A DNA stretch of 64,000 bases, taken from the NCBI RefSeq assembly GCF_022758235.1, contig NZ_JALEBG010000001.1, positions 2,976,001 through 3,040,000 on the forward strand, given 5' to 3'. How positions within the stretch are numbered: the stretch's first letter is position 1; every line of letters starts with the position of its first letter. The position numbers and the translations under genes were made by a program. Positions 56,811-64,000 of this stretch are shown piece after piece. The notes beneath the pieces were generated by a model. That model made no database searches. It worked only from the letters and a program-made list of their open reading frames with translations, and was not told the DNA's origin. Origin of the DNA: Pontibacter liquoris. GTDB lineage: Bacteria > Bacteroidota > Bacteroidia > Cytophagales > Hymenobacteraceae.

Positions 56811-57000
56811 CGAGGACGAGCCCCGGCGGGCTTGGAGCGCTCCAAAGTATAAGATGAAACAAGGCAAGTATAAAACTTAGGAAGAAAGGCTGCTATCAAG
56901 TATAGCCGGAATATCTTACTTAGAGTACAACCGCTAGAAAGTATAGCTAAGCATTGAGAAGTATCAAACAGCAGCTACAGAGTATAGCCAAAAGTATAAA
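56811..57000 (+). repeat. Dispersed repeat, copy B (inverted relative of 17226-17395)
   Basis: CGAGGACGAGCCC, GCGGGCTTGGAGCGCTCC, AAGTATAAGATGAAACAAGG and CAAGTATAAAAC follow each other at 56811-56875, as in copy A read on the minus strand. The tail (CAAGTATAGCCGGAA at about 56896, then AAAGTATAGC) is AGTATA-rich and less conserved. Confidence 0.8.
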
Positions 57001-57339
57001 GGAGCACCATTCAGCACCTACCAAGTACAGCAGAAAAGTATAAAGCAACTGACAGAAAGCTCCAAAACGAATCATAAAAACCTAAACATTAACTACATAC
57101 ACCAACTCCCAGACTTCACCTAAAACCATTGCATCAACGCCAGAAACCCATTTCTTCCAACTACACCAACACCCCATACTACAATCTCGGCTGGAAAGCC
57201 ATTTTATAGGCAAACTTTTATTTTCACACAAATTCACAAACCAATTTATCCACAAAAAACACCCACCAGCTGAATTACTTAACAAATTATCCACTAAACC
57301 TACCCCTTCGTTTGATTTTTAATTCCTGATTCTTCAAAT

Positions 57340-57347
57340 TACCTTCG
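57340..57347 (+). promoter_or_regulatory. Promoter -7 box for bioB
   Basis: TACCTTCG, one base off TAnnTTTG, 19 nt before the ATG. A TTTG lies at 57311 but the 25-bp spacing is longer than usual. Confidence 0.5.
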
Positions 57348-57366
57348 CAACCTAAACACGAGTACC

Positions 57367-58365
57367 ATGACGCAGAACGGACTGAACGAAGGCCTCCGAA
57401 ACAACTGGAGCCTCGAGGAGATAAAAGCAATATACTATAAACCCGTACTGGAACTGATTGTGGAAGCAGCCAATGTACACAAGCAGTATCAGGCTACCGG
57501 CGAGGTACAGGTTTGCACCCTGCTATCGGTAAAAACCGGCGGCTGCCCCGAAGACTGTGCTTACTGCCCGCAGGCAGCCCGCTATAATACCGGCGTGGAT
57601 GTGCACAAACTCATGAGCCAGGAACAGGTGCTGGCCTCGGCACAGCGTGCGCGGGAAGGCGGCTCTACCCGTTTCTGCATGGGCGCAGCCTGGCGCGAGG
57701 TGCGCGACAACCGCGACTTCGACAAGGTGCTGGACATGGTGAAAGGTGTAAATGACCTGGGCCTGGAAGTATGCTGCACGCTGGGCATGGTAAACGAATA
57801 CCAGGCCGAGCGCCTGAAAGAAGCCGGTTTGTATGCTTACAACCACAACCTGGATACCTCGGAAGAGAACTACGCCAGCATCATTACTACCCGCACCTAC
57901 GACGACCGTCTGAACACGATCGACAACGTGCGCAAAGCCGGTATTTCGGTATGCTCCGGAGGCATTATCGGTCTGGGCGAAACAGACGAAGACCGCATCG
58001 GCATGCTGTATACCTTATCGAACATGGAACAGCACCCAGAGTCGGTGCCGGTAAATGCGCTGGTACCGGTTAAAGGCACGCCCCTAGAGAACCAGCCCCG
58101 CGTGTCGGTTTGGGAAATGGTGCGCATGATCGCCACGGCCCGTATCCTGATGCCAAAATCGATGGTGCGCCTGTCGGCGGGCCGCGAGGCGATGGATGTA
58201 ACCGAGCAGGCCCTTTGCTTTCTGGCCGGAGCCAACTCTATCTTTACCGGCGAAAAGCTGCTGACCACCCCAAATCCGGACTTTGACCAGGACAAGGCCA
58301 TGTTCCAGCTACTGGGCCTCAAACCAAGAAAATCCTTTAAGGAGGAAACACAAGCAGTTTGCTAG
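57367..58365 (+). CDS. bioB: Biotin synthase
   Basis: 332 residues. The radical-SAM cluster is [16 protein letters not shown] (Cys60, Cys64, Cys67). The second-cluster ligands lie in [19 protein letters not shown] and the Arg of [20 protein letters not shown] and GGIIGLGE are the usual substrate and SAM-contact motifs. The enzyme inserts sulfur into dethiobiotin, the last step of biotin synthesis. It opens the biotin cluster; the gap to bioF is 73 nt and holds no terminator. A BirA-binding operator is not visible. Confidence 0.97.
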   Translation: MTQNGLNEGLRNNWSLEEIKAIYYKPVLELIVEAANVHKQYQATGEVQVCTLLSVKTGGCPEDCAYCPQAARYNTGVDVHKLMSQEQVLASAQRAREGGSTRFCMGAAWREVRDNRDFDKVLDMVKGVNDLGLEVCCTLGMVNEYQAERLKEAGLYAYNHNLDTSEENYASIITTRTYDDRLNTIDNVRKAGISVCSGGIIGLGETDEDRIGMLYTLSNMEQHPESVPVNALVPVKGTPLENQPRVSVWEMVRMIATARILMPKSMVRLSAGREAMDVTEQALCFLAGANSIFTGEKLLTTPNPDFDQDKAMFQLLGLKPRKSFKEETQAVC

Positions 58366-58438
58366 ACAGACGAAAGACTGTTTGACATAAGACAAAAGAC
58401 TTTATACTTTACAGTATTACCACTAATTCCTTTGTCCT

Positions 58439-59581
58439 TTGTCAAACCATCCTTTATCAAATAAACTGAAGCAAAAACTGGCGGAACGGGCAGCACAGGG
58501 CAACCTGCGGCAGCTCAAAATCACCGACGGGCTGGTAGACTTTTGCTCCAACGATTACCTGGGGCTGGCCCGCAGCCAGGCCTTACGGGCCATTCTGCAG
58601 GACGAAACGCAACAGTATAGCCATATGCCGCTGGGTGCTACCGGCTCCCGGCTTTTATCGGGCAACCATAGGTTGTTTGAGGAACTGGAAGAAACGATAG
58701 CCCACTACCACCACGGCGAAGCAGCCCTGCTGTTCAACTCTGGGTACACGGCAAACGTCGGGCTACTGTCTGCTTTGCCCCAGCGCGGCGATACGGTTTT
58801 TTACGATGAGGCCAGCCATGCCTCTATGAAAGACGGGCTGCGCCTGAGCTTTGCAAAAAGCTACTCTTTCGGGCATAACAATGTGGCCGACCTGCGGCAA
58901 AAGCTGAAGCGGGCAACAGGGCAGGTATACGTGGTAGTGGAGGCGGTTTATTCGATGAATGGCGACACGGCGCCTTTGCAGGATCTGGCGCAGCTGTGCC
59001 AGGAGCAGAATGCCGCTTTAATAGTAGATGAAGCCCATGCGGCCGGCCTTTACGGCCCTAACGGAGAAGGATTAACAGTAAGCTTAGGCTTAGAAGATCA
59101 GGTATTTGCACAGGTCATTACCTATGGCAAAGCCATGGGCAGCCATGGCGCCGCTGTGGTGGGGCCAAAGGTGCTGCGCGATTTCCTGATCAACTATAGC
59201 CGCGCCTTTATTTATACAACAGCCTTGCCCACGCATGCCCTGCTGGCCCTGAAATGTGCCTACAGGCTGCTACCCAGCCTGCAGCTGGAACGCCGGCAGG
59301 TAAAAACGATGGTAGGCCAGCTCTATACGCAACTGAATAATGTGCCGGGCATCCGCTGCGCCCCCGCTGAGAGTGTCATACTTTCGGTGTTTGTGGAGGA
59401 AGGCGGCACCGCGAAGCTGAAAGAGCTGGCGGCGCAGGTGCAACAACAAGGTTTTGACGTGCGCCCCGTACTCTCGCCCACTGTGCCGCAAGGCCAGGAG
59501 CGGTTGCGGGTGATTGTGCATGCATTTAATACAGCAGAAGAAATTGAAGGCCTCGTGCAGGCCATAGCCAAAGGAACATGA
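58439..59581 (+). CDS. bioF: 8-amino-7-oxononanoate synthase
   Basis: 380 residues. The start is TTG 58439 (SNHPLSNKLKQKLAERAAQG), because the frame is closed upstream and no ATG comes before conserved sequence. Family motifs: DFCSNDYLGLARS, GATGSRLLSGNHRLFEELE, DEASHASMKDGLRLS, VVEAVYSMNGDTAPL, IVDEAHAAGLYGPNGEG, and the PLP lysine in VITYGKAMGSHGAAVVG (about 231). It condenses pimeloyl-ACP with alanine to KAPA. It overlaps bioD by 4 nt. Confidence 0.94.
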   Translation: MSNHPLSNKLKQKLAERAAQGNLRQLKITDGLVDFCSNDYLGLARSQALRAILQDETQQYSHMPLGATGSRLLSGNHRLFEELEETIAHYHHGEAALLFNSGYTANVGLLSALPQRGDTVFYDEASHASMKDGLRLSFAKSYSFGHNNVADLRQKLKRATGQVYVVVEAVYSMNGDTAPLQDLAQLCQEQNAALIVDEAHAAGLYGPNGEGLTVSLGLEDQVFAQVITYGKAMGSHGAAVVGPKVLRDFLINYSRAFIYTTALPTHALLALKCAYRLLPSLQLERRQVKTMVGQLYTQLNNVPGIRCAPAESVILSVFVEEGGTAKLKELAAQVQQQGFDVRPVLSPTVPQGQERLRVIVHAFNTAEEIEGLVQAIAKGT

Positions 59582-60192
59582 AAAGCTATTTTGTAACAGG
59601 CATCGGAACAGACGTAGGCAAAACAGTTGCTGCCGCCATCCTGACCGAAGCCCTTCAGGCCGATTACTGGAAACCTGTGCAGGCAGGCGGTCTTGATTTT
59701 ACAGATACCGACACTGTTATGAGTCTGGTATCTAACCCTGTGTCCGTATATCACCCAGAAGCCTACCGCCTGAAAATGGCAGCCTCGCCCCACCGCGCCG
59801 CTGCTGCAGAAGGCGTGGAGATCGACGTGCACGCCATGCGCCTACCCCAGACCAGCAACAACCTCATTGTGGAAGGAGCCGGTGGCCTGATGGTGCCGCT
59901 CAACAAGCGCTTTCTGATGCTGGACCTGGTGCAGCAACTGGGCCTGGAGGTGGTGCTGATCTCCCGCAACTATCTTGGAAGTATAAACCACACCCTGCTC
60001 ACGGCTGAAGTGCTGCGCTACCGCAAAATTCCCGTAACGGGCATTATCTTTAACGGAGAGGAAAACCCCACCTCCGAAGACTTCATTGTGAAGTATACCG
60101 GCCTGCGCCGGCTCCCTTCCATCCGCCAGGAAGCCGACTTCTGCAAAGATACGGTAGCCGAATACGCCCGCCAGTTTGAAGGCTATTTTTAG
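59578..60192 (+). CDS. bioD: Dethiobiotin synthase
   Basis: 204 residues. P-loop GIGTDVGKTVAAA (about 7-19), YWKPVQAGGLDFTDTDTV (Lys and DxxD, about 31), and VEGAGGLMVPLN (about 101) define BioD, which carboxylates DAPA to dethiobiotin with ATP. The start ATG overlaps the bioF stop (ATGA, 59578-59581), so the two are translationally coupled. One in-frame AAGTATAA (59979-59986) encodes Ser-Ile. The gap to bioA is 149 nt. Confidence 0.95.
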   Translation: MKSYFVTGIGTDVGKTVAAAILTEALQADYWKPVQAGGLDFTDTDTVMSLVSNPVSVYHPEAYRLKMAASPHRAAAAEGVEIDVHAMRLPQTSNNLIVEGAGGLMVPLNKRFLMLDLVQQLGLEVVLISRNYLGSINHTLLTAEVLRYRKIPVTGIIFNGEENPTSEDFIVKYTGLRRLPSIRQEADFCKDTVAEYARQFEGYF

Positions 60193-60341
60193 GATGCAAG
60201 ACGTTAGACACAAGCTATAAGACAAAACTCTACTTAACGATTTCTTTTAGTGTTAACGAGGCAACGGGGCTGCGCCAGAGATTAGCTTTACGCTAATCAA
60301 ACGTCTTTTATCTGCTGTCCTGTGTCTTAAATCCTTTACCC

Positions 60342-61661
60342 ATGAGTTTAGCCGAACGCGACCAATGCACCATCTGGCATCCTTACACGCAGATGAAAAC
60401 TGCCGCGCTTCCTATACCGATCGTACGCGGTGATGGCGCCCTGCTGCTAGCGGAAGACGGGAAAACCTATGTAGATGCGGTAGCCTCGTGGTGGGTGAAC
60501 CTGCATGGCCACGCACACCCCTACATTGCACAGAAAGTAGCCGAGCAGCTGCAAACCCTGGAGCATGTTATTTTCGCGGGCTTCACGCACCCGGCAGCAG
60601 TAACGTTTGCCGAGCGCTTGCTGCAGATCTTACCCCAGGGCCAAAGCCGCATTTTTTATTCGGATAATGGCTCTACGGCGGTAGAAGTAGCCCTGAAAAT
60701 GGCCATCCAGTACTGGAACAACCTGGGTTCGCCCAAAAAGAAGATCATTGCCTTCCGCGACAGCTACCACGGCGATACGTTTGGCGCTATGGCCGTGAGT
60801 GCCCGCAGTGCTTTTACAGCTCCCTTCTGGTCTTACCTCTTCGAGGTGGCGTTTATTGATGTGCCGGTGGCAGGCAGAGAAGAAGAAAGTATAAACCAGC
60901 TGCGGAGCATAGCGGAAGCCAATAACGATATAGCCGCTTTCATTTACGAGCCGCTGGTACTAGGTACCGCCGGTATGGTGATCTATAGCCCTGAAGTGCT
61001 GGATGAGCTGCTCGGTATCTGCCAGCAGCACGACATTTTAACGATTGCCGACGAAGTGATGACGGGTTTTGGGCGCACCGGCCGCACCTTTGCCTCTGAT
61101 TACCTGCAGCGCCAGCCCGACATGGTGTGTTTATCCAAAGGCCTGACGGGAGGCACGATGGCGCTGGGCGTTACCTCTGCTTCGGAGAAAGTATACAATG
61201 CCTTTCTGCACGACGATAAAAGCAAAACGCTCTTCCACGGGCACAGCTACACGGCAAACCCTGTAGCCTGCGCCGCCGGGCTGGCAAGTATGGACCTGCT
61301 CATGCAGGAAGAAACGCAGCAAAATATCCGGCGCATTGGTCAGCGCCACCAGCAGTTTGCCGAAAAGATGCAGGCGTTGACGCATGTAAAAGAAGTGCGC
61401 CAAACAGGAACTATACTTGCTGTGGAGTTTGAAGACGGGGGCACCTCCTACTTCAGCGATCTGCGCGACACGCTCTACAGCTACGGCCTGGACCAGGGCG
61501 TGCTGCTCCGCCCGCTCGGGAACATCATCTACATCATTCCGCCTTACTGCATCACCGATGCCCAGCTGGAACAGGTATACCAGACGATACGTGGCATGCA
61601 GCAGGTAGTGTCCGGTGAAACCCATTACCCGCGCCCGGACCAAACCGTGTTACACGATTAG
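60342..61661 (+). CDS. bioA: Adenosylmethionine--8-amino-7-oxononanoate aminotransferase
   Basis: 439 residues. The N-terminus RDQCTIWHPYTQMK is the BioA hallmark. VASWWVNLHGHAHPYI, YSDNGSTAVEVALKMA, FRDSYHGDTFGAMAVS, IADEVMTGFGRTG and the PLP lysine in VCLSKGLTGGTMALGVT (about 267) follow, and the C-terminal RPLGNIIYIIPPYC matches. It converts KAPA to DAPA using SAM as amino donor. There is a 256-bp gap with a dispersed repeat and a new promoter before the next gene, so the operon may be split there. Confidence 0.96.
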   Translation: MSLAERDQCTIWHPYTQMKTAALPIPIVRGDGALLLAEDGKTYVDAVASWWVNLHGHAHPYIAQKVAEQLQTLEHVIFAGFTHPAAVTFAERLLQILPQGQSRIFYSDNGSTAVEVALKMAIQYWNNLGSPKKKIIAFRDSYHGDTFGAMAVSARSAFTAPFWSYLFEVAFIDVPVAGREEESINQLRSIAEANNDIAAFIYEPLVLGTAGMVIYSPEVLDELLGICQQHDILTIADEVMTGFGRTGRTFASDYLQRQPDMVCLSKGLTGGTMALGVTSASEKVYNAFLHDDKSKTLFHGHSYTANPVACAAGLASMDLLMQEETQQNIRRIGQRHQQFAEKMQALTHVKEVRQTGTILAVEFEDGGTSYFSDLRDTLYSYGLDQGVLLRPLGNIIYIIPPYCITDAQLEQVYQTIRGMQQVVSGETHYPRPDQTVLHD

Positions 61662-61680
61662 AAGCGATATGGATACCGCG

Positions 61681-61762
61681 CTGTCATTTCGACACTAGGA
61701 GAAATCTGTTTCTGATACGCATGAATACACGTCAGATCTCTCCTTGCGTCGAGATGACAAAA
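61681..61762. repeat. Imperfect palindromic repeat (GTCATTTCGAC ... GTCGAGATGAC)
   Basis: Left arm CTGTCATTTCGACACTAGG with GAGAAATCTG, right arm CAGATCTCTCCTTGC with GTCGAGATGACA. The arms are roughly complementary over about 30 nt. It lies just past the bioA stop, has no T-run, and resembles palindromic units dispersed in many Bacteroidota genomes. Confidence 0.75.
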
Positions 61763-61902
61763 TGTAGCATGGCAATAAATCTTTCTATCATGTAACTGCA
61801 ACTTCTGCTGAAGCTGCAATGACAGAACTGTAGTAGAAGTATAACCAAACAATTCTCAGATCGCCAATCCATCCTATAGTATAAATTCCGTTCTTAATCC
61901 CG

Positions 61903-61910
61903 TACCTTTG
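61903..61910 (+). promoter_or_regulatory. Promoter -7 box for the ketoacyl-synthase gene (near-leaderless)
   Basis: TACCTTTG followed by CAG, the same 11-base word seen at 34624 and 39191. The TTG start at 61918 is 7 nt after the box. No clear -33 box. Confidence 0.55.
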
Positions 61911-61917
61911 CAGGCGT

Positions 61918-63126
61918 TTGGAAGCAGCGAAAGCACATATCGTTATTAGGGGCTGCGGCGCCATTTCGCCGCTCGGGCATGATGCCGTTACGACCGCGGC
62001 CGCATACGCGGCCGGAATTCCTGCGTTTACAACCATTCAGCACAACGGGCAGCCAACGCCAGTCGCCGCGCTTCCTGCTTCCGCTGAAGCGGAACTTGAA
62101 GCCTTACTGGCTACCAACCCTGCCTATAAACAGCTCGACCGCTCGGTGCAGCTGGCTATATATGCCGCCCGCCAGGCTGCTGCGCAAGCCGGCTGGTTAC
62201 GGGATCATGCCCCAATTTCAGACGATCTGGGGGTGAACGTGGGTTCCTCGCGTGGCGCCACCGGATTATTTGAGCACCATTACAGCGACTTCCGGCAAAG
62301 TATAAACGGCAGTCTTTCGTCCGGTGCCTCCCCTACTACTACTTTGGGCAACCTTTCCAGCTGGGTGGCCCATGCCGTGAATGCGGGTGGCGCCCAGATC
62401 AGCCATTCCATTACCTGCAGCACCGCGCTCATGGCAATTGCAAACGGGGTGGCCTGGCTCAAAGCAGGTATGGCAGGCCGTTTCCTGGCAGGAGGCACCG
62501 AAGCGCCGCTCACCGGTTTTACCGTTGCCCAGATGAAAGCTGTCGGGATCTACTCCAAACGGGCAGGCCAGCCTTACCCGTGCCAGCCGTATGCGCTTGA
62601 AAAACAAAACACCTTTGCGCTGGGCGAAGGGGCCGCACTCATTGCGCTGGAACAGACAACCATGCTGAAATCGGGCGATTTTGTAGTAGAAGCAGTTGGG
62701 GTAGGCTTTGAGAAGATCGTGAGCAAAACAGGAATTTCGGCAGAAGGCATAAATTTTCAGAAAGCCATGCAGCATGCCCTATGCCAGCTGCCCACGCACG
62801 ACCAGCAAGTTGATCTCATCATTACCCACACTCCCGGCACCCGCGCCGGCGATAAGGCCGAGCTAGCCGCTATTGCAGCTGTTTTTGGCTCCGACCAGCC
62901 CGCCATCACAACCAATAAGTGGCTCATAGGCCATACGTTAGGAGCCTCAGGCGCGCTGAGTATCCAGTATGCCCTGTACGTGCTGCAGCAGCAAGCTTTT
63001 GTTCCGATTCCTTACTCCTCCCTTCTACTTCCTGCTTCGGTGCCGGGCCGACCTTACTGCCGGGTGATGGTTAACGCTGCCGGGTTCGGGGGCAATGCCG
63101 CCAGCATCATCATTACCAAAATATAA
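61918..63126 (+). CDS. Beta-ketoacyl-ACP synthase-like protein of the biotin cluster
   Basis: 402 residues starting at TTG 61918 (EAAKAHIVIRGCGAISPLGHD). It has the full KAS II-type triad: Cys in HSITCSTALMAIANG (about 167), His in THTPGTRAGDKAE (about 304), His in NKWLIGHTLGASGALS (about 339, with the preceding Lys). The glycine-rich C-terminus NAAGFGGNAAS is normal. Main FabF enzymes sit with acpP; this one follows bioB-F-D-A instead. No bioC, bioH, bioW or bioZ is visible here, so it may make the pimeloyl-ACP precursor. The nearest known analogue in role is BioZ, a KAS III-like enzyme. Function is inference. Confidence 0.85.
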   Translation: MEAAKAHIVIRGCGAISPLGHDAVTTAAAYAAGIPAFTTIQHNGQPTPVAALPASAEAELEALLATNPAYKQLDRSVQLAIYAARQAAAQAGWLRDHAPISDDLGVNVGSSRGATGLFEHHYSDFRQSINGSLSSGASPTTTLGNLSSWVAHAVNAGGAQISHSITCSTALMAIANGVAWLKAGMAGRFLAGGTEAPLTGFTVAQMKAVGIYSKRAGQPYPCQPYALEKQNTFALGEGAALIALEQTTMLKSGDFVVEAVGVGFEKIVSKTGISAEGINFQKAMQHALCQLPTHDQQVDLIITHTPGTRAGDKAELAAIAAVFGSDQPAITTNKWLIGHTLGASGALSIQYALYVLQQQAFVPIPYSSLLLPASVPGRPYCRVMVNAAGFGGNAASIIITKI

Positions 63127-63464
63127 CAAAGAAAAGAAACTCCTATACGCTCTTATACCTGCCTGTCAATTATTTACAGTACCTTCTTCCAAATTCTGGA
63201 AAAATCCTCCCATAAAGAAAACTACCTGTTTGCGAGCACTTCCTTTTGGCACAGTTCTTTGCCTTGCTTTACACATTAAGTTATACAATATATAATATGG
63301 TTTATATAAAAATGCAAGCTTTTAGAAAATCCTGTATGCAACTCTTCTGATGGCATAATGGCATAATTATGTAGCACTATACAGATGAAGTATAAGAATA
63401 AGATTATATGTAAGTATAATCTTTTCAATAAGCAGTTTTATTCATCTCGTTAGCGGACTTTATT
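63127..63464. other. AT-rich intergenic region
   Basis: No gene seen. TATACAATATATAATATGG near 63283 and several AAGTATAA-type words (63388, 63412) occur. It should carry the promoter of the last gene. Confidence 0.45.
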
Positions 63465-64000
63465 TTGTTTTTAAGCAGCCATCGTTCTTCGCTCCTCCCT
63501 CTTTGCAGGGGATTTGTCTTCTTAATCGCCTTCATCCTGCTGTTACAGCTTCCGGCTATGGCCCAAACGCCCGGCCTCATTTACAAGCCAGCCACTAACG
63601 GAGGGAACGCCGTAATGGACCCGAACAAAGACGGGTATGTGTCTAAAACAACGGCAGGCTTCAGCGGGACCAATGACGAAGGAGCCGCTTACAGCGAAAT
63701 CCCTTACCGGCCATTTCCGGCCATGATGAGCGAGCCTCTAAGCGATTTGAACAGCGGTTCCAGCGGTGGCCACACGGATCTGGCAACCTCGCAGTATACG
63801 GGCACTACCGGGTCGCCTATTGCAGCTTACTTTGATGGCACAAACCTGCTCTTCCGCGTACGGATCGGCGGGCAATCTACCGCCTCCAAAGGATACAGCA
63901 TCCTGATCGACATCAACAATACATTTAATGGCACCGGCGAGAACCCGGGCTTTGAATATGAGGTGCTCTTAGCCAGCAATTTTGATGTACGCGTCATCAA
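63465..64000 (+). CDS. Secreted surface protein, N-terminal part (runs off the window)
   Basis: The frame is open from 63432 to the end of the window. I place the start at TTG 63465, giving a signal peptide SSHRSSLLPLCRGFVFLIAF ending LPAMAQ. The only in-frame ATG (63558) falls at the cleavage site and cannot be the start. The mature part begins TPGLIYKPATNGGNAVMDPNKDGYVS and continues with DNKDG-like Asp-rich loops, GYSILIDINNTFNGTGENPG and FEYEVLLASNFDVRVI. It looks like the beta-sandwich head of a large Bacteroidota surface protein, perhaps a T9SS cargo; the sorting domain would lie beyond the window. Confidence 0.7.
   Translation, partial: MFLSSHRSSLLPLCRGFVFLIAFILLLQLPAMAQTPGLIYKPATNGGNAVMDPNKDGYVSKTTAGFSGTNDEGAAYSEIPYRPFPAMMSEPLSDLNSGSSGGHTDLATSQYTGTTGSPIAAYFDGTNLLFRVRIGGQSTASKGYSILIDINNTFNGTGENPGFEYEVLLASNFDVRVI

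Larger units (their letters stand above)
56386..57339. other. Repeat-rich gene-free region between amidase and biotin cluster
   Basis: About 0.95 kb without a supported gene. It holds a terminator, a GATCC-type repeat end, a C/G-run block (CATCCCCCTACCCCC ... AAAGGGGGAC, 56620-56650, and GGGTGGGGGTGCAGGGGCC at 56701-56719), repeat copy B, and then an A/C-rich stretch to the bioB promoter. At least six AGTATA words occur between 56845 and 57045. Confidence 0.7.

Noticed and set aside
63283-63420. Origin-like AT-rich region
   Set aside because: No DnaA-box cluster, no dnaA/dnaN neighbours; simply an AT-rich spacer.

Overview
The window looks like chromosome of a Bacteroidota bacterium, most likely order Cytophagales, family Hymenobacteraceae (Pontibacter-like). 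The reasons are a protein ending in a type IX secretion (T9SS) sorting domain, a start-proximal promoter word of the form TAnnTTTG at many genes, a DUF6660-type small protein beside a TonB-dependent receptor, a BatB/BatC pair, rare Shine-Dalgarno sequences, and the very frequent octamer TTATACTT/AAGTATAA on both strands, in genes and between them. I saw no phage, transposase, integrase or CRISPR array. Taxonomy is inference; no search was run.

Layout. 1-6.4 kb: 3' end of an MBL-fold hydrolase, a decayed tRNA copy, an RsbQ-like hydrolase with a STAS-like partner, a CopA copper ATPase and an FMN reductase. 6.7-13.2 kb: MscS channel, tRNA-Ile2/Met(CAT), HAD phosphatase overlapping a site-2-type protease, rhodanese overlapping a T9SS cargo protein. 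13.4-17 kb: PASTA protein and a 900-residue tandem D-Ala-D-Ala ligase. 17-18 kb: a gene-free, repeat-rich kilobase. 18-27.2 kb: pgk, L,D-transpeptidase, M23 peptidase, ppx, NIPSNAP protein, sugar isomerase and ppk1, so both main polyphosphate enzymes lie close together. 27.4-34.5 kb: DUF5996, a lipase-maturation-factor homologue, gyrB, a SIMPL-like lipoprotein, DUF486 and DUF2267 proteins.

34.6-36.6 kb is a compact operon: a small CxxxC membrane protein, a coiled lipoprotein, a SCO copper chaperone and a cytochrome c. It ends convergently on nudC. 39.2-41.8 kb holds a small Cys-rich DUF6660 protein and a TonB-dependent receptor. An AT-rich secreted-protein gene follows (42.0-42.9 kb), next to a Ser-Pro-Arg tRNA cluster that includes a half-tRNA remnant. 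44-56.4 kb: BatB/BatC, two hotdog thioesterases, a VOC protein, an S9 peptidase, a thiolase, a MORN-repeat protein and an amidase. 56.4-57.4 kb is a second repeat-rich gap carrying an inverted relative of the 17-kb repeat. 57.4-63.1 kb is the biotin cluster bioB-bioF-bioD-bioA followed by a ketoacyl-synthase-like gene. The window ends inside a secreted surface protein.

The strongest non-genic signals are: (1) the TTATACTT/AAGTATAA octamer, which behaves like a HIP1 or DNA-uptake-type genome word; (2) a TACCTTTG promoter box only 4-7 nt upstream of several start codons, pointing to leaderless mRNAs; (3) several families of dispersed palindromic repeats; (4) two decayed tRNA copies. Among proteins, the tandem Ddl fusion and the biotin-linked ketoacyl synthase deserve most attention.
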